This document shows positions 8,543 through 18,778 of a DNA stretch of 64,000 bases, piece by piece. The number at the start of each line of letters is the position of its first letter. Position 1 is the first letter of the stretch. The stretch comes from Mycolicibacterium vinylchloridicum (GTDB taxonomy: Bacteria; Actinomycetota; Actinomycetes; Mycobacteriales; Mycobacteriaceae). Below the pieces are notes generated by a model. The model saw only the letters and a list, made by a program, of their open reading frames with translations. It was not told the origin of the DNA and searched no databases. The stretch covers positions 1-64,000 of the forward strand of contig NZ_JACBJQ010000026.1 of assembly GCF_013404075.1 (NCBI RefSeq), written 5' to 3'. Made by a program: the position numbers and the translations under genes.

Positions 8543-9657
8543 TTGGCTGCGGCGTCGAGCTGTTCCTGGGTGGCGTCGAGGAGTTCCTGCCACGACTTCT
8601 CGAACTTGTCCACGCCCTCGTCCTCCAGGACCAGGAACACGTCGGTCAGATCGATGCCGACGGCCTCGAGCTTGTCGAACACCTCCTGGGCGGCGGCTGC
8701 CGTGCCGGTGATCGTGTCGCCGGTGACCACGCCGTGATCGGCCACCGCGTCAATCGTCTTTTCCGGCATGGTGTTCACCGTGTTCGGGGCGACCAGCTCG
8801 GTGACGTAGAGGGTGTCGGAGTAGTCCGGGTTCTTGACGCCGGTGGACGCCCACAGCGGCCGCTGCACTCGCGCGCCTGCGCCGGCCAGCGCGTCGAAAC
8901 GCTCACCGCCGACGAACACCTCTTCGTAGGCGGCGTAGGCCAGCCGGGCGTTGGCGACGCCGGCCTGCCCGCGCAGCGCGAGCGCCTCGCCGGACCCGAT
9001 CGCCTCGAGTCGCTTGTCGATCTCGGTGTCCACCCGGGACACGAAAAACGAAGCGACCGAGTGGATCTTGGACAGATCATGACCGGCTTGCTGGGCTGCC
9101 TCCAGCCCGGCGAGGTAGGCGTCCATCACCGCGCGGTGGCGCTCCACCGAGAAGATCAGCGTCACGTTGACCGAAATACCTTCGGCCAGAACCGCGGTGA
9201 TCGCGGGCAGGCCGGCCTTGGTGGCGGGGATCTTGATCAGCAGGTTCGGCCGGTCGACGATCTTCCACAGTTCGATGGCCTGCAGGACGGTCTTGTCGGT
9301 CTCGTGGGCCAGCCGCGGGTCGACCTCGATCGAGACGCGTCCGTCGATACCGTCGGAGGACTCCCACTGCGGACGGAGCACGTCGCAGGCCGCCCGGACG
9401 TCGTCGGTGGTGACGGTGCGGATGGTGGCGTCGACGTCGGCGCCGCGCTCGGCGAGCTCGGAAACCTGTGCGTCGTAAGCGTCTCCGTGGGAGAGCGCGG
9501 CCTGGAAGATCGACGGGTTGGTGGTCACGCCGACCACGCTGCGGGTGTCGATCAGCTCCTGCAGGTTGCCGGTCTTCAGCCGGGTCCGGGACAGGTCATC
9601 GAGCCAGACGGACACGCCGGCGGCGGACAGCGCCGCGAGGTTGGGATTCTGCGCCAT
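8539..9657 (-). CDS. tal: transaldolase
   Basis: Transfers a dihydroxyacetone unit between sugar phosphates in the non-oxidative pentose-phosphate pathway. The 372-residue length fits the actinobacterial class. The N-terminus has WLDDLSRTRL and VGVTTNPSIFQ, and the Schiff-base lysine lies in LLIKIPATKAG. It sits 30 bases downstream of tkt and overlaps zwf, so it is in the same transcript. Confidence 0.97.
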   Translation of the reverse strand: MAQNPNLAALSAAGVSVWLDDLSRTRLKTGNLQELIDTRSVVGVTTNPSIFQAALSHGDAYDAQVSELAERGADVDATIRTVTTDDVRAACDVLRPQWESSDGIDGRVSIEVDPRLAHETDKTVLQAIELWKIVDRPNLLIKIPATKAGLPAITAVLAEGISVNVTLIFSVERHRAVMDAYLAGLEAAQQAGHDLSKIHSVASFFVSRVDTEIDKRLEAIGSGEALALRGQAGVANARLAYAAYEEVFVGGERFDALAGAGARVQRPLWASTGVKNPDYSDTLYVTELVAPNTVNTMPEKTIDAVADHGVVTGDTITGTAAAAQEVFDKLEAVGIDLTDVFLVLEDEGVDKFEKSWQELLDATQEQLDAAAK

Positions 9658-9687
9658 GACGGTTGCCTCTCGTTTGATTATGGGTGA

Positions 9688-11781
<2,094 letters not shown>

Positions 11782-12029
11782 TAACTCGCTCCTGGCGTCG
11801 TCAAAGGGGCAGGCAAGTTGGGGTGGTCCTCTTCACCCTAGTGCCGGTTGGTCCCTTGCTGCATAGTGCTGCTACCAGCGTTACCCGCGGGTGAAGCTCT
11901 ACACCTGGAACTGTGTCATCACGATGTAATCGCCGTGAATCGACCCTTCAGTTCTGTTTGTCGATCGGCGCCGTCTACCATCCTCTGTAGTAGATCGTCG
12001 GCATTGCCGTTTTGTCAGGAGTCGGTTGC
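11782..12029. promoter_or_regulatory. divergent intergenic region between tkt and ctaB
   Basis: This 248-base gap must hold the promoters of the pentose-phosphate operon (leftward) and of ctaB (rightward). No long ORF is present; in M. tuberculosis a PE_PGRS gene occupies this place. AGGAG at 12017-12021 is the ribosome-binding site that sets the ctaB GTG start. I could not assign -10/-35 elements with confidence. Confidence 0.5.
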
Positions 12030-12953
12030 GTGAGAGTTCGCGAAGTGCACCTCGTTGACGGGGTGCCGATCCGATTCCGCGACAGGGCACTGGGCTACCT
12101 GGCACTGACCAAGCCGCGCGTCATCGAGTTACTGCTCGTCACCACCATCCCGGCCATGCTGCTGGCCGGTCGCGGCACCGTCGACCTCCCGCTGATCTTC
12201 AACACCCTGTTCGGCGGACTGCTGGCCGCCGCGGGTGCCAACACGCTGAACTGTGTGGCTGACGCCGACATCGACAAGGTGATGAAGCGCACGGCCCGCC
12301 GGCCGCTGGCCCGGGCCACCGTGCCGCGCAGCCACGCCCTGGTGTTCGGGCTGGCGCTGTCGGTGGGCTCGTTCTTCTGGCTGTGGTGGACGACGAACAT
12401 GCTGTCGGCGCACCTGGCCGGTGCCACCATCGCCTTCTACGTGCTCGTCTACACGCTGCTGCTCAAGCGCCGCACCTCGCAGAACGTGGTGTGGGGCGGG
12501 GCGGCCGGGTGCATGCCGGTGATGATCGGCTGGTCGGCGGTCACCGACACGATCGGCTGGCAGGCGCTGGTGATGTTCGCGATCATCTTCTTCTGGACGC
12601 CGCCGCACACCTGGGCGCTGGCCATGAAGTACAAGGACGACTACGCGGCCGCCGGTGTGCCGATGCTGCCCGTGGTCGCCACCGAGCTCCAGGTCACCAA
12701 GCAGATCCTGATCTACACCTGGCTGACTGTGCTGGCCACTCTGGCGCTGGTCCCGGCCGCCGGCTGGCTGTACGCCGCGGTGGCGGCGCTGGCCGGAGCC
12801 TGGTTCCTGGTGATGGCGCATCGCCTGCACGCCGGCGTCCGCCGCGGCAACCCCGTCAAGCCGCTGCGGCTGTTCCTGCACTCGAACAACTACCTGGCGG
12901 TGGTGTTCGTCGCGCTGGCCGTCGATTCGGTGCTCGCACTGCCCTTGTTCTAG
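12030..12953 (+). CDS. ctaB: protoheme IX farnesyltransferase (heme O synthase)
   Basis: Membrane prenyltransferase that adds farnesyl to protoheme, the first step to heme A for the aa3 oxidase. The 307 residues contain the polyprenyl-diphosphate site NCVADADIDKVMKRT, the conserved block LKRRTSQNVVWGGAAGCMPV and about eight hydrophobic segments. The GTG at 12030 is preceded by AGGAG at eight-base spacing; a TTG at 12012 is less likely. Its TAG stop overlaps the stop of the convergent oxidoreductase within a single CTAG. Confidence 0.95.
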   Translation: MRVREVHLVDGVPIRFRDRALGYLALTKPRVIELLLVTTIPAMLLAGRGTVDLPLIFNTLFGGLLAAAGANTLNCVADADIDKVMKRTARRPLARATVPRSHALVFGLALSVGSFFWLWWTTNMLSAHLAGATIAFYVLVYTLLLKRRTSQNVVWGGAAGCMPVMIGWSAVTDTIGWQALVMFAIIFFWTPPHTWALAMKYKDDYAAAGVPMLPVVATELQVTKQILIYTWLTVLATLALVPAAGWLYAAVAALAGAWFLVMAHRLHAGVRRGNPVKPLRLFLHSNNYLAVVFVALAVDSVLALPLF

Positions 12954-13924
12954 GGCAGCAGCACGATCGAGCCGGTCGTCTTGCGGCCCTGTAGATCGCG
13001 GTGCGCCTGGGCGGCCTCGGCCAGCGGATAGTGCCCACCGACGGTGATCGTGATCGAACCGTCTGAGATCGCATCGAGGAGTTCACCCGCCCGCCAAGCG
13101 AATTCATCCGGGGTGCGGGTGAAGTGCGCGAGGTTGGGCCGGGTCAGGAACACCGATCCCGCGGCGTTGAGTCGTTGCGGGTCGACCGGCGGGACGGGCC
13201 CGCTGGAGGCGCCGAACAGGGCCAGCGTGCCGCGAATCGCCAGGCTGGCCAGGCTGGCGTCGAACGTGGTCTTACCGACACCGTCGTACACCGCGGCCAC
13301 CCCGTGACCGTTGGTGAGCTCGCGGATCGTGGTGGCGAATTCGGCTGGATCATCCGGGTAGTCGAGCACCTCGATCGCACCCGCCTGCCGTGACAGCTCC
13401 GCCTTCTCCGGCCCGGACGCCGTGGTGATCACCCGAGCGCCCAGGCTCGTCGCCCACTGGGTCAGGATCAGACCGACACCGCCCGCCCCGGCGTGTACCA
13501 GCAGAAAGTCCCGGGCAGCCACCGGATACACCGACTTGATCAGGTAGTGAGCCGTCATGCCCTTGAGCAGTGCCGAGGCGACCGCATCCGAGGCGACGTT
13601 CTCGGGCACGTACGCGACGAAATCGGCTGGCGCCGTGCAGAAGTCGGCATAGGCGCCGGCCGCTTGCGCGGTCACCACCCGGTCGCCGGGCTTGATCGCG
13701 GCGACGTCGTTGCCGACGGCGACGACCATCCCGCACACCTCGGTGCCCAGCACGAAGGGCACCTCCCGCGGATAGAGGCCCGAGCGGAAGTAGGTGTCGA
13801 TGTAGTTGACGCCGATCGCGTCCGCCTCGATCAACACCTCGGCGGGGCCGGGTTCGGGCTTCGGCTTCTCGACGTAGTTCAGGACCTCGGGGCCGCCCGT
13901 CTCGGCGACTTCGATTGCGTGCAT
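12950..13924 (-). CDS. qor: NAD(P)H quinone oxidoreductase (zinc-independent MDR family)
   Basis: A 324-residue medium-chain reductase starting MHAIEVAETGGPEVL at 13924. It has the GroES-like N-terminal half (GVNYIDTYFRSGLYP) and the nucleotide-binding motif VHAGAGGVGLILTQWA. The zinc-ligand pattern of alcohol dehydrogenases is absent, as in quinone oxidoreductases. The neighbouring ATP-grasp gene diverges with only 18 bases between start codons. The M. tuberculosis counterpart by position is Rv1454c. Confidence 0.92.
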   Translation of the reverse strand: MHAIEVAETGGPEVLNYVEKPKPEPGPAEVLIEADAIGVNYIDTYFRSGLYPREVPFVLGTEVCGMVVAVGNDVAAIKPGDRVVTAQAAGAYADFCTAPADFVAYVPENVASDAVASALLKGMTAHYLIKSVYPVAARDFLLVHAGAGGVGLILTQWATSLGARVITTASGPEKAELSRQAGAIEVLDYPDDPAEFATTIRELTNGHGVAAVYDGVGKTTFDASLASLAIRGTLALFGASSGPVPPVDPQRLNAAGSVFLTRPNLAHFTRTPDEFAWRAGELLDAISDGSITITVGGHYPLAEAAQAHRDLQGRKTTGSIVLLP

Positions 13925-13942
13925 GTCACTATCATCCCCGCT
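13925..13942. promoter_or_regulatory. 18-base divergent start region with overlapping -10 elements
   Basis: Between the ATG of qor and the GTG of the ATP-grasp gene lie 18 bases. TATCAT at 13930-13935 is a -10 match seven bases before the rightward GTG. On the other strand GATGAT lies six bases before the leftward ATG. Both mRNAs would be leaderless and the two -10 boxes overlap, so the -35 regions sit in the opposite gene. This is inferred from spacing and consensus. Confidence 0.4.
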
Positions 13943-14893
13943 GTGACCCCACCTCCGAAGCTGGCACGTCCCGACGTCTTCCATCCGAGCATCGTGCTGG
14001 CCGGGTGCCCACAGCTGGTCGAAGGTGACGGCGACGACGACGGCCTGGTCGGGGCGCTGCGCCGCCGCGGGCTGCACGCCCGGTGGCTGTCCTGGGACGA
14101 CCCGCAGACGGAAGCCGCCGACCTGGTGATACTGCGCGCGGCATGGGATTACGCCGAACGGCGCGACGAATTCCTGGCCTGGACCACCCGGGTGCGCAAC
14201 CTGCTGAACGACCCGAAGGTGGTCGCGTGGAACAGCGACAAGCACTACCTGCAGGACCTCGCCGACGCGGGTGTGCCCAGCCTGCCGTCGTACTTCTTCT
14301 CACCCGGCGAGAAGGTGAAACTGCCCAAGGGCGAGCTCGTCGTCAAGCCCGCGATCGGCGCAGGCTCGATCGACACCGGACGGTTTGTGGACCATGCCGC
14401 CGCCCGCGCCCACGTCGCGGCGCTGCAGGACTCCGGGCGGACCGCCCTGGTGCAGCCCTACGACGCCCGCGTCGAAGCGGGGGAGACCGCCCTGGTGTTC
14501 CTCGGCGGCCGGCAGTCACATGCCTTCACCAAGGGGCCGATGCTGCCGCCGGAAGGCCAGGAGGCGCTGCTGGACGACTCGGGCACCTATGTCGCGGAGC
14601 AGCTGACTCCGGCCGACCCGGACTTCACGATGTGGGATGTCGGCGTGGCCGCGCTGGCGGCTGCGTGCGGCCGCCTGGGCATTGATACGTCCGAATTGCT
14701 CTATGCCAGAGTGGATCTCATTGGCGGCGCGGACGATCCGGTGCTGCTGGAGCTGGAGCTGGTCGAGCCGGGCCTGGGTTGGCGGCAGCTCGACGAGACG
14801 ACCCGCGACCTGCAGCAGCGGACGTTCGCGCTGGAGGTCGAGTCAGCTCTCGAGCGTCTTGGGCTCGGTCCGCTGTCGCATCGACGCCCATAG
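13943..14893 (+). CDS. ATP-grasp domain protein (Rv1455-like)
   Basis: A 316-residue soluble protein with the glutathione-synthetase-like ATP-grasp fold. Visible parts are LRAAWDYAERRDEFLAW, the ATP-lysine strand LVVKPAIGAGSIDTGRF, VEAGETALVFLGGRQSHAF and the metal-binding LLELELVEPGLGWRQLD. Such enzymes join a carboxylate to an amine, but the substrates here are unknown. The GTG at 13943 is selected because a -10 element sits seven bases upstream and upstream codons run into qor antisense. The last 51 bases overlap ctaA on the other strand. Confidence 0.85.
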   Translation: MTPPPKLARPDVFHPSIVLAGCPQLVEGDGDDDGLVGALRRRGLHARWLSWDDPQTEAADLVILRAAWDYAERRDEFLAWTTRVRNLLNDPKVVAWNSDKHYLQDLADAGVPSLPSYFFSPGEKVKLPKGELVVKPAIGAGSIDTGRFVDHAAARAHVAALQDSGRTALVQPYDARVEAGETALVFLGGRQSHAFTKGPMLPPEGQEALLDDSGTYVAEQLTPADPDFTMWDVGVAALAAACGRLGIDTSELLYARVDLIGGADDPVLLELELVEPGLGWRQLDETTRDLQQRTFALEVESALERLGLGPLSHRRP

Positions 14894-15799
14894 CGCGGCG
14901 GTGGCCGCGGTGGACGCCGCCGCACCCGCGACATGCAACGCCACCAGTGCGGCAGGCACCCCGGTGAAGAACTGCACTGCACCGATCAGCCCCTGGGCCA
15001 CCACCAGGCCGACCAGCACCGCCAGCCGCCGCATGATGAACCGCGGGGCGTACACCGCCTGCAGCCCCGCCGCCAGCCCGACCAACAGCGCGAGGTAGGC
15101 GATCAGCAGCGTCGAGTGCATGTGGACGAGCGTGAGGATCTCGACCTCGAGCCGCGGCACCGTGCGCTGCGGACTCTTGTCGCCGGCATGCGGACCCGCA
15201 CCGGTGACCAGCGTGCCGGTGATCAGTATCGCGGTCAGCGTGACCGCGCCGAGCAGGGTCAGGTGCCGCAGCGGTTTGGGCACCAGGACGGTCGGCAGGC
15301 CGTCGTCGGGCTCGCCGATCTTGACGTAGAGCAGGGTGGCCAGCCACACCATCGCCATCGACACCAGCAGGTGAATCGCGACGGTCCACCACGCCAGCCC
15401 GGTCAGCACGGTGATGCCGCCGAGCACCGCCTGCAGCACCGTCGAGGCCGGCATCAGCCAGGCGTAGACGAGCACCTCGCGGCGGCGCCGGGCGCGCGTC
15501 ACGGCCAGCACGGCCAGGATCGCGGTGATGACGACCAGGAAGGTGATCATCCGGTTGCCGAACTCGACGGCCTGGTGGATGCCGGGCACTTCGGCGTGCG
15601 GGACGGGAACGAAACTGCCGGGGAAGCATTGCGGCCAGGTCGGGCACCCCAGCCCGGATGCCGTCACCCGGACGATCGCGCCGGTGACGGCGATGCCGCC
15701 CTGGGTTCCGATGACCGCCGCGGCGATGATGCGCTGGGCGCGCAAGCTTGGCAGTGGAAGCAGGTCCACCAGCCGCAGGAAAATCCGTCCGACGGGCAC
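14843..15799 (-). CDS. ctaA: heme A synthase
   Basis: Membrane monooxygenase converting heme O to heme A, working after CtaB. The 318 residues form about eight transmembrane helices. Conserved heme-ligand histidines are seen in GIHQAVEFGNRM, AIHLLVSM, LVHMHSTLL and ALHVAGAA. The first loop has the Cys pair GLGCPTWPQCF. ctaB and ctaA lie about 2 kb apart and on opposite strands, as in M. tuberculosis (Rv1451 and Rv1456c). The 3' end overlaps the ATP-grasp gene by 51 bases. Confidence 0.95.
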   Translation of the reverse strand: MPVGRIFLRLVDLLPLPSLRAQRIIAAAVIGTQGGIAVTGAIVRVTASGLGCPTWPQCFPGSFVPVPHAEVPGIHQAVEFGNRMITFLVVITAILAVLAVTRARRRREVLVYAWLMPASTVLQAVLGGITVLTGLAWWTVAIHLLVSMAMVWLATLLYVKIGEPDDGLPTVLVPKPLRHLTLLGAVTLTAILITGTLVTGAGPHAGDKSPQRTVPRLEVEILTLVHMHSTLLIAYLALLVGLAAGLQAVYAPRFIMRRLAVLVGLVVAQGLIGAVQFFTGVPAALVALHVAGAAASTAATAALWASMRQRTEPKTLES

Positions 15800-15819
15800 G
15801 GCCCGATCGTAGAGGACGA

Positions 15820-16407
15820 CTAACTACGCCCTGTAGTAGGGCCTGGCGCGACGAAGGGAACCAGAACCTCGTCGACGAGACGCGCGACGAGGTCGTCGTC
15901 GATGGGGTCCCCGGTGATCAGCAGCCGATGCCACAACACGCTCTGGCCCAACTCGCGGGCGATGTCCACCGGAACGTCGGCGCGGACGTCACCGCGGGCG
16001 ATTCCGCGGGCCAGCAGTGCCGCCATCTCGTCCTTGCGCCAGCCGATGACCCCGTCCCGGAATGCACCGGTCAGCTCGTCGTCGTGCGCCATCGCGGCGA
16101 CGATCGCACGCATCGCGGCCGCACCCCGGCCGGTGAACAGCGCCGCCCAGCCACGCAGGATGGCGAGCATGTCGGTGCGGTAGCTGCCGGTGTCGTCGTG
16201 CGGGATGGCCGTCGTCGCCGTCTGCAGCAAGGTGGCCCGCAACAGCGCGGAGCGGTCCGGCCAGCGCCGGTAGAGCACCGGCTTGCTGGTGCCCGCGGCG
16301 GCCGCTACGGACTCCATTGTCACCGCGTTCGCGCCGCCGGTGATCAGCAGTTCCCACACCGCGGCGTGGATCGCCGCCTCGAGCTCGGTGCCGCGCCGGC
16401 GTCCCAT
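15820..16407 (-). CDS. TetR-family transcriptional regulator
   Basis: A 195-residue regulator from the ATG at 16407, which has GGAGG just upstream; an in-frame extension to 16470 is rejected because it runs across the operator and the divergent start. The N-terminal helix-turn-helix reads MESVAAAAGTSKPVLYRRWPDRSALL, typical of TetR. The C-terminal ligand domain has the TetR_C11-like layout. It is transcribed away from a PhlG-like hydrolase gene 55 bases off, and a palindrome lies between them, so it probably represses that gene and itself. Confidence 0.9.
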   Translation of the reverse strand: MGRRRGTELEAAIHAAVWELLITGGANAVTMESVAAAAGTSKPVLYRRWPDRSALLRATLLQTATTAIPHDDTGSYRTDMLAILRGWAALFTGRGAAAMRAIVAAMAHDDELTGAFRDGVIGWRKDEMAALLARGIARGDVRADVPVDIARELGQSVLWHRLLITGDPIDDDLVARLVDEVLVPFVAPGPTTGRS

Positions 16408-16420
16408 CGCACCTCCATAA

Positions 16421-16456
16421 GAAACGCTTGCGTATCTAATTTGGAAAGCATACATT
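16421..16456. promoter_or_regulatory. TetR operator candidate and promoter of the PhlG-like gene
   Basis: GAAACGCTTGCGTATC at 16421-16436 has the dyad ACGC-TT-GCGT with partly symmetric flanks. TACATT at 16451-16456 is a -10 match six bases before the ATG at 16463, predicting a leaderless mRNA. The palindrome falls over the expected -35 region, a good place for repression. Confidence 0.5.
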
Positions 16457-16462
16457 CCTGAC

Positions 16463-17080
16463 ATGGCCACGTTGACACCCGCCGCACGCCCGGTCGTCTA
16501 TCCGCTGCGGACCGTCGACACCGCGACGGTTCGATACGCCCACGCGCCTCATCACCGGCGCCGGGTCACGATCGTGCACCGCCCACTGGCCGGCGTCACC
16601 CCGGCGATGCTGCTGGACTGGTTCACGCAGCTGGGCGGGACGATGAGCTACGGCGGCGTCGTCATCGACCGCTACCTGGCGTGGCATCCACTCGATCACA
16701 TCCGCTGGGAACTGGCCCGGCCGGCACCGGGCGGCGGAGCCGCGGAGGGTGCCCGCTTCCGTATCGTCGAGCGGTTCGGCGGGCGCCCGGAGTATCACGT
16801 CGACGTCGTCGACCGGGTCGAGAAGCTCGACGACACCGGCATCCGCCTGGTGCAGCGCCTCGCCGGCGCGGTGATCTTCCAACTCGAGCACACCTGGTCG
16901 CCGGGCCCGGAAGGCGCGCACTACGTCAGCGTGATGGACGTGGGTGCGCGCAGTCCGCTACTGGCGCCGGTGAACCGGGTGCTGGGCCGCCGCTTCGGAG
17001 ACGACATGCTGAAGGCGTGGGTCCGGCACAACATCGAGGAAGTCGGCCAGCTCGAGCACCTGTTGCCCCAACTCAGGTGA
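16463..17080 (+). CDS. PhlG-like (diacetylphloroglucinol hydrolase family) protein
   Basis: A 205-residue soluble protein resembling the zinc-dependent C-C hydrolases typified by PhlG, which cleave acetyl groups from phloroglucinols. The middle has RYLAWHPLDHIRWEL and the C-terminus WVRHNIEEVGQ, matching the His/Glu positions expected to hold the metal. The natural substrate in mycobacteria is unknown; detoxification of acylphenols is plausible given the divergent TetR gene. The ATG is six bases after a -10 element. It overlaps the convergent permease gene by eight bases. Confidence 0.62.
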   Translation: MATLTPAARPVVYPLRTVDTATVRYAHAPHHRRRVTIVHRPLAGVTPAMLLDWFTQLGGTMSYGGVVIDRYLAWHPLDHIRWELARPAPGGGAAEGARFRIVERFGGRPEYHVDVVDRVEKLDDTGIRLVQRLAGAVIFQLEHTWSPGPEGAHYVSVMDVGARSPLLAPVNRVLGRRFGDDMLKAWVRHNIEEVGQLEHLLPQLR

Positions 17081-17849
17081 AACGGAACCAGCGCAGCGCG
17101 CCGAGCGCCGACACCGCACCCCACACCGCCAGCACCGCGACGCCGAACCAGTCCACCGACAGCGACATCGCCTGAGTCAGCGTCTCGGTCAGCGCCCCCG
17201 ACGGGGTCAGCCGGGCCACCCAGGCGACGCCGCGCGGGATCGCGTCGGTCTCCAGGGTCAGCGCGCCGAGGCCGGCGAAGATGAACCACAGCAGGTTGGC
17301 CACGGCCAGCACGATCTCGGCGCGCAGCGTTCCGCCCAGCAGTAGGCCCATTGCCGCGAATCCCGCAGTCCCCAAAGCGATCACGGCCGCACCCAACAGC
17401 AATCCGGCCGGATGCGGTCGCCAGCCCAAGGCCAGGCCGATGCTCCCGAGCAGCAGCGCCTGCAGGAACACCACCGTCACCACGGCAAGCGATTTGCCTG
17501 CGATGATGCCCCATACTGGAAGTGCGGTGGCGCCAAGGCGTTTCAGTGCTCCGTAGCGGCGGTCGAACGCCACAGCGATGGCCTGGCCGGTGAACGCGGT
17601 GGAGATCACCGCCAGCGCCATGATCGCCGGGACGAACACCGCAACGCGCTGCGGACCGAACGAGCCCAGCGGCAAGAGGGTGAGCCCGATCAGCAGGGTG
17701 ATCGGGATGAACATCGTCAGCAGCAGCTGTTCGCCGTTGCGCAGCAACAGTTTCAGCTCGAGGCCATACTGGGCGGCCAGCATCCGCTGCACTGTGCTGG
17801 GCCGCGGATCGGGGGTGAACGTGCCGGGCGGGAAGAGCTCAGTGCTCAT
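17073..17849 (-). CDS. ABC-2 type transporter permease (Rv1457c-like)
   Basis: A 258-residue membrane protein with about six hydrophobic helices and the ABC-2 block TAFTGQAIAVAFDRRYGALKRLGATALP. It pairs with the ATPase gene directly upstream, with which it overlaps by four bases. Drug or lipid export is the usual role of such two-gene systems; the substrate is not known. The ends match the M. tuberculosis gene order beside mptB. Confidence 0.9.
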   Translation of the reverse strand: MSTELFPPGTFTPDPRPSTVQRMLAAQYGLELKLLLRNGEQLLLTMFIPITLLIGLTLLPLGSFGPQRVAVFVPAIMALAVISTAFTGQAIAVAFDRRYGALKRLGATALPVWGIIAGKSLAVVTVVFLQALLLGSIGLALGWRPHPAGLLLGAAVIALGTAGFAAMGLLLGGTLRAEIVLAVANLLWFIFAGLGALTLETDAIPRGVAWVARLTPSGALTETLTQAMSLSVDWFGVAVLAVWGAVSALGALRWFRFT

Positions 17850-18778
17850 GACCGCAACTCCTTACCGGTCAGCTCCAGGAACACGTCCTCGAGGCTGCGC
17901 TGCTCCACCCGAACGTCGGTGGCCAGCACGTTGAGCCGCGCACACCAGGCCGTCACCGTCGCCAAAACCTGCGGATCGACGGTGCCCTCGACCAGATACT
18001 CGCCAGGCGAATGCTCTTTTGCCACATAGCCTTCCGGTAACGCGGCGATCAGCAGCGACAGGTCCAGCCGGCGCGGCGCGGTGAACCGCAGCTGGCCTTC
18101 CGCGCCGTTCTGCATCAACTCCGCGGGCGTCCCGGCGGCGACGGCCGAGCCGTGGTCGATGATCACGATGCGGTCGGCGAGCTCCTCGGCCTCGTTGAGC
18201 TGATGTGTGGTCAGCACCACGGTCACGCCGTCGCGGCGCAGCGCCTCGATGAGTTCCCACACCACCAGGCGCGCGTGTGCGTCCATCCCCGCGGTCGGCT
18301 CGTCGAGGAAGACCAATTCGGGACGACCGACCAGAGCGCACGCCAGCGCGAGGCGCTGCTGCTGGCCGCCGGAGAGCCGGCGATAGGTGGTGCGGGCGGC
18401 GTCGGTGAGCCCGAGGGTGTCCAGCAGCCAGGCCGGATCCAGCGGATTGGCGGCATACGAGGCGACCAGCTTGAGCATCTCGCCGGCGCGGGCGGCCGGA
18501 TATCCGCCGCCGCCCTGCAACATGACGCCGATCCGCTCGCGCACCCGGGCGTTGTCGGCCACCGGGTCCAGGCCGAGGACCTCGATCGTGCCCTCGTCCG
18601 GCCGGACGAACCCCTCGCACATCTCGACCGTCGTCGTCTTGCCCGCCCCGTTGGGGCCGAGCAGCGCCAGTACCTCGGCGGCGTGCACCTCGAGGTCGAG
18701 GCTCGACACGGCCGTCGTCGTGCCGTAGCGCTTGGACACCCCGCGCAGTCGCACGGGGATTTCGTGGCCGGAACTCAC
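17846..18778 (-). CDS. ABC transporter ATP-binding protein (Rv1458c-like)
   Basis: A 310-residue ATPase with Walker A GPNGAGKTTT, signature LSGGQQQRLALA and Walker B LVFLDEPTAGMD, followed by a C-terminal extension typical of DrrA-like exporters. It overlaps mptB upstream and the permease downstream by four bases each, so mptB-ATPase-permease form one coupled operon. The association suggests export of an envelope component, but this is inference. Confidence 0.93.
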   Translation of the reverse strand: MSSGHEIPVRLRGVSKRYGTTTAVSSLDLEVHAAEVLALLGPNGAGKTTTVEMCEGFVRPDEGTIEVLGLDPVADNARVRERIGVMLQGGGGYPAARAGEMLKLVASYAANPLDPAWLLDTLGLTDAARTTYRRLSGGQQQRLALACALVGRPELVFLDEPTAGMDAHARLVVWELIEALRRDGVTVVLTTHQLNEAEELADRIVIIDHGSAVAAGTPAELMQNGAEGQLRFTAPRRLDLSLLIAALPEGYVAKEHSPGEYLVEGTVDPQVLATVTAWCARLNVLATDVRVEQRSLEDVFLELTGKELRS

